A stretch of 64,000 nucleotides of DNA from NCBI GenBank assembly GCA_020736575.1, contig JAGPYM010000019.1:62001-126000 (forward strand), given 5' to 3'. Position numbers and translations under genes: made by a program. The stretch is from Thelonectria olida (Eukaryota > Ascomycota > Sordariomycetes > Hypocreales > Nectriaceae). The number at the start of each line of letters is the position of its first letter. Positions within the stretch are counted from its first letter, which is position 1. A model generated the notes under the pieces. That model was given only the letters and a program-made list of their open reading frames with translations, made no database searches and was not told where the DNA came from. Positions 36,701 through 46,740 of this stretch are shown here, piece after piece.

Positions 36701-38791
36701 CTCGAGACCGCCTGCGAAGCGCTGTCACGGCTGCATCCCGTCCTCCGCACCGGCTTCGTCATCCACGAGCACAAGGCGTACCAAGTCCACTGCGCCTCTT
36801 CCAAGCCCATGTTTCAAAAGTCCTTCTGCCCTGCCTCCCGCCTCGACAGCGTCGTCGGGGAGCTCGTCAAGCAAGACCAGAGCATCGAGTTCCAGCCCGG
36901 CGTTCCGTGCACTGGCTTCACCTACCTCGACGCCGGGGAGCAGGGGACTCTCATCATCCGGCTCAGCAAGGCCCAGGTCGACGATGCTTCGGCCCCGTTG
37001 ATCGTGCAGCATCTCATCGCCCTGTACGAAGAGTCCAAGGGTGTCCCCACGCCGTCGAGCTTCTTCGAGTACATGCGCGCAGCAAAGACGGCCAACAGCG
37101 CTGAAGGTCTCGAGTACTGGACTGCTCAGCTGGACGGTGCGAAGATGACCGAAGTCGTTGCCCATTCCGCACCCTGCCGTCCAACCTCGCGCGTCAAATC
37201 CCTCCAAGAAGCCGTCAAGGTCGGCTCTCTCAACGACTACGCCATCACTCCCGACACGCTCGTCAAGGCAGCCTGGGCCATTGTCCTCGCCAACCTGTCA
37301 GCCGTCGACGACGTCGTTTTTGGCGAAGTCATTCAAGGCCACAACATATCCCTCCCCGACAAGATGGACCTCTCTAGCATGGTCGGGCCCCTGACAAACA
37401 CGATTCCCGTGCGCGTCCGCTTCCCCCCGCTGCACAGCACGCCGCTCGATCTCATGAAGTACATGCAGCGCCAGCGCCGGGCAAACTGCCGCTTCGAATC
37501 CGTCGGCATCCAGGACCTGGCGCAGAACCGGTGCACCAAGTGGCCGTCGTGGACGCGCTTCAGCACCGTCGTCCAGCACCGCACCATTTCTCCCATCGAC
37601 GGCTCGGCGACGTACAACATCGGGGGCACCACCTTTACTTACAAGAGCTTCGACGCCGCAGCTCGTCACGTCCCAGACATCCTCGTCTGTTCCGCCATGG
37701 AGGGCTCGGAGCGCGTCAACATCGAGCTCAAGTTCCCCGAGGATCGCGTCAGCGAGGCCTTTGCCCAGGACTGCATGCGTCTCCTCGTCGCCGCGCTGGA
37801 AACGCTCACGCACCGCGACACCCTCACCCAGCCCATGCTGCAGTCGGCCGAGGAGATCCGCCGCTCGGACAAGAAGATCCCCCTGCCCGCGCAGGACACG
37901 GAACCCCTCAAGATCCCGCTCGACCACCTCCTCCTCCCCGAGCAGCGCGGCCACCTCGAAACCGCCATCACCGACGCGTGGCACGACGTCGTCAAGTCGA
38001 CAAGCCAAGGCTTCGCCGACGACAAGCTGCACCAGACCCCCTTCTTTAACCGCGCCCACTCCCTCCTCACCGCCCACTTCCTCGCCGAGAACCTCAACAC
38101 CAAGCTGCCCAAGCTGCAGATTAAAGGCATCGACGCCATCCGCTTCTCCGCCGAGGACATCCTCGAAAACCCCACTATGCTGTCCCAACTCGAGCTCATC
38201 GCCCGTCGCCTTCGCGAAGGCGGCGCCCTCTCCCTCCCGCTCCCGCAGCCCAAGACCGCCCCCCTCCGCCCCGAACCAAGCACAACCTCCATCAACAGCA
38301 CCTGGCGACCGCGAACGAGCACCAGCCCCGCGCCGCCTTCACACTGGCGAAACAGCATCCGCCTGCTGCGCGGCGAGAAGAGCAAAGCCAGCATCCGCGC
38401 GCTGAGCATCAAACCCTCGAGCTGGAAGAAGTCCAAGGATCCCCAAGAGCAAACATCCACTCCTGCCGCAACTGAACCACCACCACCTCCTCCTCCTCCT
38501 GCTCCCGCCGTGGCTTCTCCCGCCAGCGCGCATCCCGACATCCATGAGCTCATGGACATCGAGTCCCTTTCCGGCCTGTTGCCCCGACGCAAACTCAGCA
38601 ACAGCTCTGACCTAACCATCGACACCATCATGGAAGAGAGTGTCTTTGAGATGCCTGTCGCTGAAGGCGACGTCAGCCCCTTGTCGCCCACTGGAAGCTA
38701 CGAACACAGGTCCATGTGGGGAGCCCTCTTGGAGAAGGCCAGGCCATTGTCCCCCAGAGGTTTCCGGTCAGCTTCGAAGCTGGCGGCTTAG
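30782..38791 (+). CDS. NRPS-like multidomain protein with degenerate catalytic motifs (T-E-C-A-T-C-T)
   Basis: Two exons (30782-33631, 33692-38791; 60-bp intron, donor GTGAGT) encode 2,649 residues. Order: carrier T1 (about 25-95), an adenylation C-subdomain remnant (about 180-300), epimerase (340-800), condensation (815-1250), adenylation (1255-1770), T2 (1790-1860), condensation (1893-2340), T3-like (2370-2445), and a Pro/Ser-rich tail with eight prolines near 2546. Key residues are largely missing: T1 has GGDQ (Gln55) and T2 GGNT (Thr1839) where Ser should carry phosphopantetheine. The condensation HHxxxD motifs read SQAICD (945-950) and SKAQVD (2042-2047). Adenylation A3 is TPKKTSNGAS and A7 is YLKTGH (His1634 for Asp); the A10 lysine (Lys1762) remains. 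Epimerase HHLVVD (478-483) is intact, but EGHGRE reads REHGRD (609-614). The frame is unbroken and very GC-rich. A peptide-making role looks unlikely; scaffold or regulatory use is inference. Confidence 0.9.
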
Positions 38792-39151
38792 TCTAGATTT
38801 TTCCTCATTCTTCTTCTTTTTCTATGTCATCATTATGTAGTCTAGTTAGCGACTTTGTCTTCATGGCGTTCTGGTTGGGTAATGATACCTGGGTATTCAT
38901 CTTCTTTACGCTCTCATCAGAAGACATAATCTAGACAGTGGAAAAGCGCATTCTCACATCCGATGGGATTTCAATGAATTCAAAATTTGTATACAGTTGT
39001 CGGTCTTGTCGACTAGTCTATCTCATATATATGTGTGTCCGTGGGGTATAAGTTTCCAATCCCTGCTCCCATTGTAAATGCAAACCGCGCCAAGTCATTA
39101 ACATTGCTAAAAATCATCTCTTTATGCGGGGACGACCGACTCGTCAGCCAT
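38792..39151. other. Convergent 3' region, NRPS-like / OPT
   Basis: Only 360 bp separate the two stop codons. T-rich on the plus strand just after the NRPS-like stop (TTTTTCCTCATTCTTCTTCTT...), with ATATATATGTG near 39026. It holds two 3' ends and no coding sequence. Confidence 0.6.
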
Positions 39152-41947
39152 TCAAAAAAAGTCGCCAATTCGAGGACCGAAGTACTCTCCGGGGGCGAGC
39201 GTCTTCAACGGGCAAGCATCCTCCTCGCACCCTTGGTAGGTGACATCGTTGCCCCACCAATCCAGCTCGTTGCCGTTGTACTGTAATGAAAAGAAGATGA
39301 TGATACCGGATATGGCAATGCCACAGGACCAGGCGGCTGAGAGTACAAAATTGTACTATAAACAAGGTTAGCATATGCTCGAACAGCAGACATCTGACAA
39401 GACATACCTTGGACCACAAGCCAAGGAAGCGTGACTTGAGATAAATCCAAGAAAAGTACGCAATGGGCACCGATGGCCACACATACGACATGTTGTAAGG
39501 AGCCCAGACAATGCCTCCGTACATGATGGCCACGGGATGGATCTGGCGAGTCCATTTCCACTTGGGGAACTTCTTGTTGAGGCCCCAAACCAAGAATACG
39601 ACAGCGATACCGAGAGGGAATCCGAGCAAAGTCTCGCTGTATTGTCCGTTATGTCCCCAGATCTTCTTAGGACCGACAGTTCCCCACAGGACAGAGGCCG
39701 TGAAGAAGGTGTTGACACCGGGGCAAGTCAACTTGAAGCGAGCGTCCTCGGTACAAACGTCGTCGATGCTGGTCATCTGGAAGTTGAGAACTCCAACGCA
39801 GATGAAAGTGCTGATGAAGGTGGCCACAATCTGCGCAGCAAATGTATGGCGAGGGGGGATCTTGACGTAGTGAGCAAGTTTCAAGTCGTTTGAAAACATA
39901 ACGGCATGTGCACAAGTCACATAACCAAACGACTTGAAGTAGTTCATAGCCAGAGCATTTCCCTCCACCCAGGATCCTCCGATAAACTCAGCCAGAACAT
40001 TAAGGGTGACTTCAATTCCAGTCATGGCCTTAATAATACCCACGGGGATGACAAAGACAATGCAAAGCGCCAGACCATAGAAAATGACACCGGGGGAAGT
40101 ATGCGTTTCCCAGCCGGCGATGCCCGAGATACCGCATACGATAGCGAGAACAAGGCAAATCATGTACCACCACTCTGGTACCTCACGATACGCTTTCATG
40201 AGGCGGGTGTGCACATCAAGGTCATGTGTCTCTTCATTGTGCGTGGGACCCTTCTTTCGCATGCTGTTCCAAATTCCTTTGAATCCCGTGACGATCTCAC
40301 GGCGATGGTAGAGCACGGCATAAGTCAGAGTCGATGTATAGATGCCGAAGAAGAACATGTAGATGACCACATTGCCGGCACCGAGAAATGGGGGGGAATA
40401 GGCAGCATACTTGTCCTCGTCAAAAAGCCCACGGTCGTTAATGGCACGGGAGACATTGTAGAGATTGCCAAAGTGATCGTAGACTCGGTTGGTGTTGATG
40501 GGAAGATAGCCAGTGTCGTAAAGGTTACCGTACCAGAAACCAACAACGACCCAGAAAGAAATAAATACACCAATAAAGCGGTTAAAGGTACTGAAGAAAG
40601 GAACCATGAGCGGATCAGCTGAGTCCCACAGCAAGACATTCCAGTCAAACGTGGGGAAGGGATTGACGCCGAGGCCGTTGTTGGAGCCAGTGATGGTGTT
40701 GAGGTCACGGTGGTAAGGGGCAATCCAAGTAATCCAGTTGAAGTTAGAGAGGGATGTCCAGATATAGTTGGGGAACCAGAACCAGATAAACATGGCACCA
40801 AACATCAAGTAAAAGAACTTGAGCCTAGAGATGCGCCAAATCTTGCCGAATGGGCCTTCCACGGGAGTATTGATATCATTATGGAAGGCCGAGTTGAGGG
40901 CAATGGTGACGAGGGATGCGGGCCACACGCAGTACGAAGGGTAAACGAGAAAGCGACGGCAAATGCCGGCCATGCCATAGCCGATGAAGTTGGTGCTGAG
41001 CGCAATCAGAATCTGATAGGCAAAGTGAGAGGCGTAAGGCTGGTCAAAGTACTGCGGGAGATATTGGACCCAGATGATGTAGTTGGTGTAAGGGGTGTTG
41101 TAAGCCACGTTCGCCATGATGGTGATGAGCATGTGTTCCTTCTTGGAGAAGGGGCCTGGGTTGAGGGAGTGGCGCACACCGAACATTGTGAAGCCCACGT
41201 CGGGTAGCCAACGCTCGCAGCCTTTGCCAATGGGATAGGCAAGCAGCTGGGCAACGTTGGCCATGATGCGAATGGCAGGCTGGCGAATATCGAACAGTTG
41301 GTTAGTAAAAGCCAGGAGGGCGGAAAAGGCGAGGCCAATAAGCCAGCTGCGAATGGTTGAACAGGGTGAGGTAACCTCATCCTTGTTGCTGACGACGGCA
41401 CGGACTTCGGCATAGGGACTGTTGTTGGTGATGAGCGCCGACTCCAGCTTCATCTCCTGAACAAGATTCTCATGCTTCTCGGGGTTGGCAAAGAGATCGT
41501 CGTTGTCAAGGAAGGACTTGATCTTTTCGATGACGGACAAGGGAAAGTTGGGGTCCTTTTCGTGGATGCGGTGGACACGCGTCATGATGTCGCGAACCTC
41601 CTCGAGAGTATACTTGGAAGCGAGTTCTCGGGCCTCGAGCAGGTCGTCCTCGGTGACGTGCAGGTCCTGCTCGGTGGTGTGGTAGTCGCCCAAGTCGTCT
41701 TCATCGTAGGAAAAGGACTAGGTGAGTTGGCTTGTCAGTATAGGACCTCAACAAGGTAGACGGTTGCCAATGTCTTGGGGCATTTGGGAAGTGATCCGGG
41801 TATGGAGGTTGTAATTACCTCATTGTAGTCGGAGGCTCCATCATTGGAAGTCCTCGTAGACCTCGTGGTATGTACGGATTCGGGGCGACGGAGAGGCTCA
41901 GGAACATCCGACACCCCACCGGAAACCGTCTTCTCGTTTTCCGTCAT
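39152..41947 (-). CDS. OPT-family oligopeptide transporter
   Basis: A proton-coupled plasma-membrane importer for small peptides or related compounds. Three exons on the minus strand (41947-41819, 41717-39408, 39355-39152; introns 101 and 52 bp) give 880 residues, the usual length. The first exon encodes a hydrophilic Ser/Thr-rich cytosolic start; the second opens with an acidic segment (SFSYDEDDLGDYHTTEQD). About 12-14 hydrophobic segments follow. Family signatures are present: SLNPGPFSKKEH, YPIGKGCERWLPD and the KIPPRHTF motif. The third exon supplies the last membrane helix and a Cys-containing tail (QYNGNELDWWGND...), ending FGPRIGDFF. It converges on the NRPS-like gene. A TTG-start version of exon 2 alone would lack the N-terminal 52 residues, so the spliced ATG start is preferred. 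Confidence 0.92.
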
Positions 41948-42683
41948 GGCCACGGGGCCAGATGGATGGAGATGGCTTCGTTACTCCAGATCGACTCGCT
42001 GGGCGCTGCGCCAGGTGACGGTGCTCGAATGCAGATGAATGCGCGCGTGGTGGTGAAACGATGGGGCGACGAAAAGTTGTAGTAACGAGAGGGTGGCAAG
42101 CGATGGCGAGGGTCGATTGCGGAGCGAGTGCTTTTGTCGTCGGGGTTCGTGGCAGCGGCCAGGGAGTTCAATCGAGATTCGCAGTGATGAATGAAGAGGC
42201 AGGCCAAGGGTCGCGAGAGAGATGGAAAGCGAATCGAGTGTCTGTGTGAAGGGTCACAAGGAGTGAGGACGAAGAGAGCGAAGATGATGAGAGAGGTGCA
42301 AGGGTGCTGTCGAGAAGCGTGAGTGGGCGGAGGGTGGTGTTTTAGGACGATGCCAATGGCTGCTGGGGCGAGGCTGTATTTGGCAGTTTTAGCGGTTTGT
42401 GGTTGCCGTGTCTCGCGCAATGACGGCGAGGGGACGGGCTTCGATCGGCAGAGATGGGGCGAGGAGAGTTGGAGACGAAGGGACGGTGGATCGGATTTTC
42501 GGCAGTGAAGGGGAAATGGTCGGATGCTCTCGTATCATCCAGGACTAAGTCACCTAGAGGATGGACGTCTTCGTGGCTTTGGTTTTGCCCAGACAGAAGA
42601 ATTTCGGACCACGGCAGGACGGCAGGACGGCAGAGCGGCAGCGTAAGGTCAGGAGCGGGAAGGAAGTATGGGACCAAGTGCGA

Positions 42684-42753
42684 GCGACAGCGACAGTGAC
42701 AGTGACAGCGACAGTGACAGCGACAGTGACAGCGACAGTGACAGCGACAGTGG
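42684..42753. repeat. G[C/T]GACA hexamer minisatellite
   Basis: Eleven tandem copies of GCGACA or GTGACA, the later ones alternating regularly so that the effective unit is 12 bp. It lies about 740 bp upstream of the OPT start codon. It reads as an Asp-Ser repeat on the plus strand, but no gene around it supports translation. Confidence 0.85.
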
Positions 42754-45049
42754 TGGACTGTGCTTGCTGGTCTGGGCAGATGAAAAAGTGGGAAGGCGCG
42801 ACTGGGGATGGATTACGGACTTGCACTTGCACCGACTGGCTAGACTCTGGAGAAGCCAGGGCAGTCAGTGGACAATGGGCCTTTGGTTTTGGTCTTTGGT
42901 GGAGGAGGAAGGAGGGTGGAAGGTTGGAAGGAAGGAACGATGTTAGCTTGCAGGGCAGCGGCGTCAAGGGACACCTTCCTATTGAATTGAATGTATTTCG
43001 AAATTGTGCTCTTTTGACGAGATCTTGTTCCTAATGGGGTATTGTCTTGTCTTGTCTTTTCTTCCTTCCTCTTAGAAACACCTTCCCTTCAGCTTGTATG
43101 TTTGATACCAATTCACGTGTTCCCTTGATGAGGAAAGTACCTATTCCCAGGTACGGAGTACGTAGTCCATCAGCGGACGAGATTTTCGGTGGGGAAGCAG
43201 CATTGCGCGCGACCTCTTGGGTGAAGGCAAGTGCCCCCCAGTTCGGAACGAGGAAGCCGTAGTGCGTCGCACATAGCGTGGTTGCATCTGCACAGAACGG
43301 CAAAGACGGCTTCTGTCCAGGCTTGGTGGCTTGTGCTGGCCCATGACGGGCAGCGGACACGCCGTTGGGCCAAAAAAGGGCAAAATATATCACTCAATCA
43401 GTCTCTACTCGTACTTCGTAGGAATCTACTCCGTGGGTATTCGTAATTGCATGCGATGCTCGTCAAGCCGGGAGTTCGGCCAAGTCTGAGCGATAATGTC
43501 ACTGTTCATCGTGTCTTTATTACCCCGGAGCCACCTTTGATCAGAGTCTTGGCTTGGCTCTCGGCCCAGACGAGACAATCGGGACACAGTAGATGGTGGC
43601 CTGTGCCCGTTCTAATTAACGAGAGGCCAGTCCGTAGCAGAAGTCTTTGGTTGGACCGGCGTCGCCGTGGGTTTGCCTTTGCACTTGGTCGCTCACAGCC
43701 GCCTCCACTGACGGAATTGGACTTTGCATTGACCAAGAATCGAAAGAAATGCAGACGATGCTATCGTCCATTTCGAGCATGTCCTCGATAAAAATTGCGC
43801 GTCCAAAGACTGCATTCATTTTCTGGTTCCTTCGTAGTTATCGACATGTTTCTTCTCTCCGGAACAGACGGCACCGCAACGGCGTGATCGTCCAAGCCCA
43901 AGCCGTGTCAAGATCCTTGCGCTTTACGGAATAAAGCTTAGCATCGTTGCCGCTTGGCAAGTTGGTGCGGCCGGGCTTTGTTTTCTCCGAGATGGTGATG
44001 CCGCTGTTGTTGTAGAACAAGGTATGAAACCATGGCATTACGCTTCCAATTATATCTCCAACAGCCGCTATTCGTAGATGATTAGTTGTGAGATGAGGCT
44101 CAAAGCACTGCTAGCCTGCCTATCAATGCCATCCCTTCACGGCGGCTCGGGTCGCTTTCAACCCCGAGGCATGTATCTACAAGACCCCTAAAGCGGCACG
44201 ACTCAATTGCCTCACCCGTCATGACTCCCCTGCGTCTTCTGCGTGGCCAGAAGCATTTGGCGCTTCTTTCGTTTTCTTGGCTGCCGACGAGCCGCATCTC
44301 GGCCGCTGGGCGTTTTGCGTCTTCCCCCTTGACCCTTGTCAGCGGCCAACAAATGCCGGCATGATGTTGCGAAGCGAAGTTTGTGTGTCCGTTTCTGTTC
44401 GTCGACAGCTGGTGGCTTTTGATGTCTCTGCCTCTGTTCCCGTCTATTCTTGTTCGTGTCAACCAATATCAACCTTTTGAGAGCATAACTATCTGCATTT
44501 CCGCATAGATTCGAATAACTGCGTCCACAGTACGAATGCAATAGTCAAACACGCCAATCAAGCACTTTTCGACCACTCACATCCATGCTCCGAGACACGT
44601 GGCTCTCACTTCTTCAATCTTCGCGAGCCGTGGGGGATCAGGCCCTTGCATGGAGACGATTCATCCGCCCTCTCTCCAACTAGTCGCTGCCCGAAGAGCC
44701 CCATTTCCGGCACAGGCAACTCCATCAAATCTGACATACTTCGTAGCTTTTCTTTATTCTATCGAGGTAACTTTCAGACGAGATCCGATACAACCGAATT
44801 TGATTCACTACGCATTCCTACAATTCAAAAGTCAAAATCTGAATCTTCTGTCTGTGGCACGTCAAGGGTCGCAGATGATCGACCACTTCCCTTCCTTCAC
44901 AACGCTAATCCGTAGATCACTCTCCATTCAAAAAACTTCTAGAATTACTAGTTGGGTGATTAGTGAATAGGTTCGATTTACATAGGCTACAGAAATACGA
45001 ATACAAGTAAAACATTCCAATCGGCAACTTATCCGCATCTCCACTACTC

Positions 45050-45068
45050 CCACCACCACCACCACCAC
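45050..45068. repeat. (CCA)n microsatellite
   Basis: Six CCA trinucleotides just downstream of the dehydrogenase stop codon (45091, minus strand), thus inside or near its 3' untranslated region. Confidence 0.7.
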
Positions 45069-45090
45069 ATCTCTCCAAGCTGCATCAATC

Positions 45091-46165
45091 TCACTTTGGC
45101 AGTGAATTCAGAATACCTTCAACGTCCGCAAACGACAGCTCAGCTAGAGTTTCCTTCCAAATGCGTTCCTTCATCGCTTCTCCATCTGGCCCATAAACAG
45201 CCATGTTGTATCTACACCCACACATGTCAGTCCCTATTTCCAGGCAGGCCCCTTGATCGTGAACAAAGCACTTACGGGTGAATCCTCCAGTCCATCAAAT
45301 AACTCCCGTGACTCTCCTCGCCGCGAACAACGGCACCATCAATATACGTACTCACACCCTGCTCGAGGTTCCGCGCAACCAACGACTTGACCAAACTGGC
45401 AAGCACCCGAAGGACGATGTTGCCGTTGCGCTGCAGGTCGGTTCCCTTGACCATGCCCGGGTCCACCAAGTTGACCACGACGTGGTCGGCGCTCACCCGC
45501 TCCGCCAGCTTGAGGATCCAAAAGTGACCGAGGGCCTTGGCGTTGGCGTACGAACTGGGAAGACTAAAGTTGGCTTCGTCGTCGTAATATGGCAGGAAGG
45601 GGTCGTTCTTTGCGTTGGGGAACGTTGGGATCTGCGACGTGCCCGAGTTGATGATGGTCAAGCGGCCCGACTGTCCTGGTGGTGCCTTTTGCTTCAGCGT
45701 AGGCAGGAGAAGGATGGCGAGGAGCACCGTGGAAAAGTAGTTGACCTGGATCGTGTTCTCGTGGCCGTGCGGACTGAGCTTGAACTTGGTTTCGATGACG
45801 CCCGCGTTGAGTATGACAAAGTCGATGCGGGACAACGACTCGCACTTTTTCGCAAACGCCTGAACGCTCTTGTACTCGAGCATGTCGACCTGCCACACTT
45901 CTATGTTGGCCCTTGGATGTTTCTGCTTCAGCTGTTCTGCAGCAGCCTCGCCCTTGGATACGGTTCGTACCCCGAGGATCAGGTGCGATAGGCCCATGTC
46001 GAGGAGGGTTTCGGCACAGTGAAAGCCAAGGCCGGCATTTGCGCCGGTGATGATGGCGGTTTGGCCAGCTACGGATGTGCCTTTGGGTATGGGTTGGTAC
46101 TTTGCGAATTGGGAGTGGAAGAAGCGGTAGGGGCTTGGTGCAAAGTCGAGGGATTTGGGTGCCAT
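45091..46165 (-). CDS. Short-chain dehydrogenase/reductase (retinol-dehydrogenase-like)
   Basis: An NAD(P)-dependent oxidoreductase of the classical/extended SDR type; the substrate cannot be read from sequence. Two exons on the minus strand (46165-45276 and 45211-45091, 64-bp intron, donor GTAAGT) give 336 residues. Visible are the cofactor motif TGANAGLG (40-47), NAG (120-122), a Ser near 174 and the catalytic YANAK pair Tyr206/Lys210. The start MAPKSLDFAPSPYRFF and the terminal segment reaching LNSLPK resemble fungal WWOX/retinol-dehydrogenase-like proteins found both in primary metabolism and in secondary-metabolite clusters. It is divergent from the DUF3468 regulator, 575 bp away, which suggests shared control. 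The second exon is inferred from frame and splice signals and gives a convincing C-terminus. Confidence 0.88.
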
Positions 46166-46740
46166 GATGATGAATACGTGAGCTGTTGGTGGGAAATAAG
46201 TGAATGAATCAGAGAGATGGTCGTTAGGCCTGTGTTTGGTAATGCTTTCTGGTTCAACTTGGACTTCTCATCGTGGGTTTTATCTCTTTCCGATACCCAT
46301 TGCACGACATATCTGTATCCCAATGCGGCAAACAATCACATCCTCGTCGATGATGTCGTGAGGCTCAGAAAGCCGTCAACGGTGTAACTCATGCTCCGAC
46401 ACTCTTGTTCATTGCAACCAGACTTCTTTGGGAAAACAATCGCATGCCTCCATCTACGCCTCCTTAGCCAAGACTCTTGCAAGCAAATAGCATTGATGCA
46501 GTATGAGCAAGACATCATTTACTCCGACCAGCTTCGCCATGACGCCTTGCCCGAATAGGAAAACAATCTGGTCTTCTTGGGATCCCCGGGACCCACTCCG
46601 GACCCGGGGTTATCGGCATTGGCTGCGGCCCCGTCTCCGACCATAAGTTATGAAGTCGACTGTTTTCCCTTTCAGGAAAACAATCACTCTCCTTCAATAT
46701 TGATTCCCAACAGCCCAGGCATATGCCACCGTGAACCATC
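46166..46740. promoter_or_regulatory. Bidirectional promoter with repeated GGAAAACAATC motif
   Basis: This is the only region between the divergent dehydrogenase and regulator genes. The 11-mer GGAAAACAATC occurs exactly at 46431-46441, 46558-46568 and 46675-46685, always on the plus strand. An inverted near-copy (GACTGTTTTCC, one mismatch) lies at 46658-46668, so TGTTTTCC-6-GGAAAACA forms a perfect inverted repeat (46661-46682). Three exact copies in 255 bp are not expected by chance and suggest a transcription-factor site. Confidence 0.6.

Larger units (their letters stand above)
41948..45090. other. OPT upstream region and SDR downstream region
   Basis: About 3.1 kb. It contains the presumptive OPT promoter and leader (from 41948 upward), a hexamer minisatellite (42684-42753) and TACGGAGTACGTA-type words near 43152. 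A CCA repeat sits at 45050-45068, beside the end of the dehydrogenase gene. Open frames here mostly reflect the repeat or chance. No tRNA or other RNA gene recognised. Confidence 0.55.

Noticed and set aside
42668..42946. Plus-strand frame containing an (Ser-Asp)n repeat
   Set aside because: The repeat is simply the translation of the hexamer minisatellite, and the rest of the frame lacks coding features.
44960..44990. GGTTCGATTTAC, resembling a tRNA B-box
   Set aside because: No matching A-box or cloverleaf arms at the right distance. The same holds for similar words near 18745 and 56680, so no tRNA gene is called.
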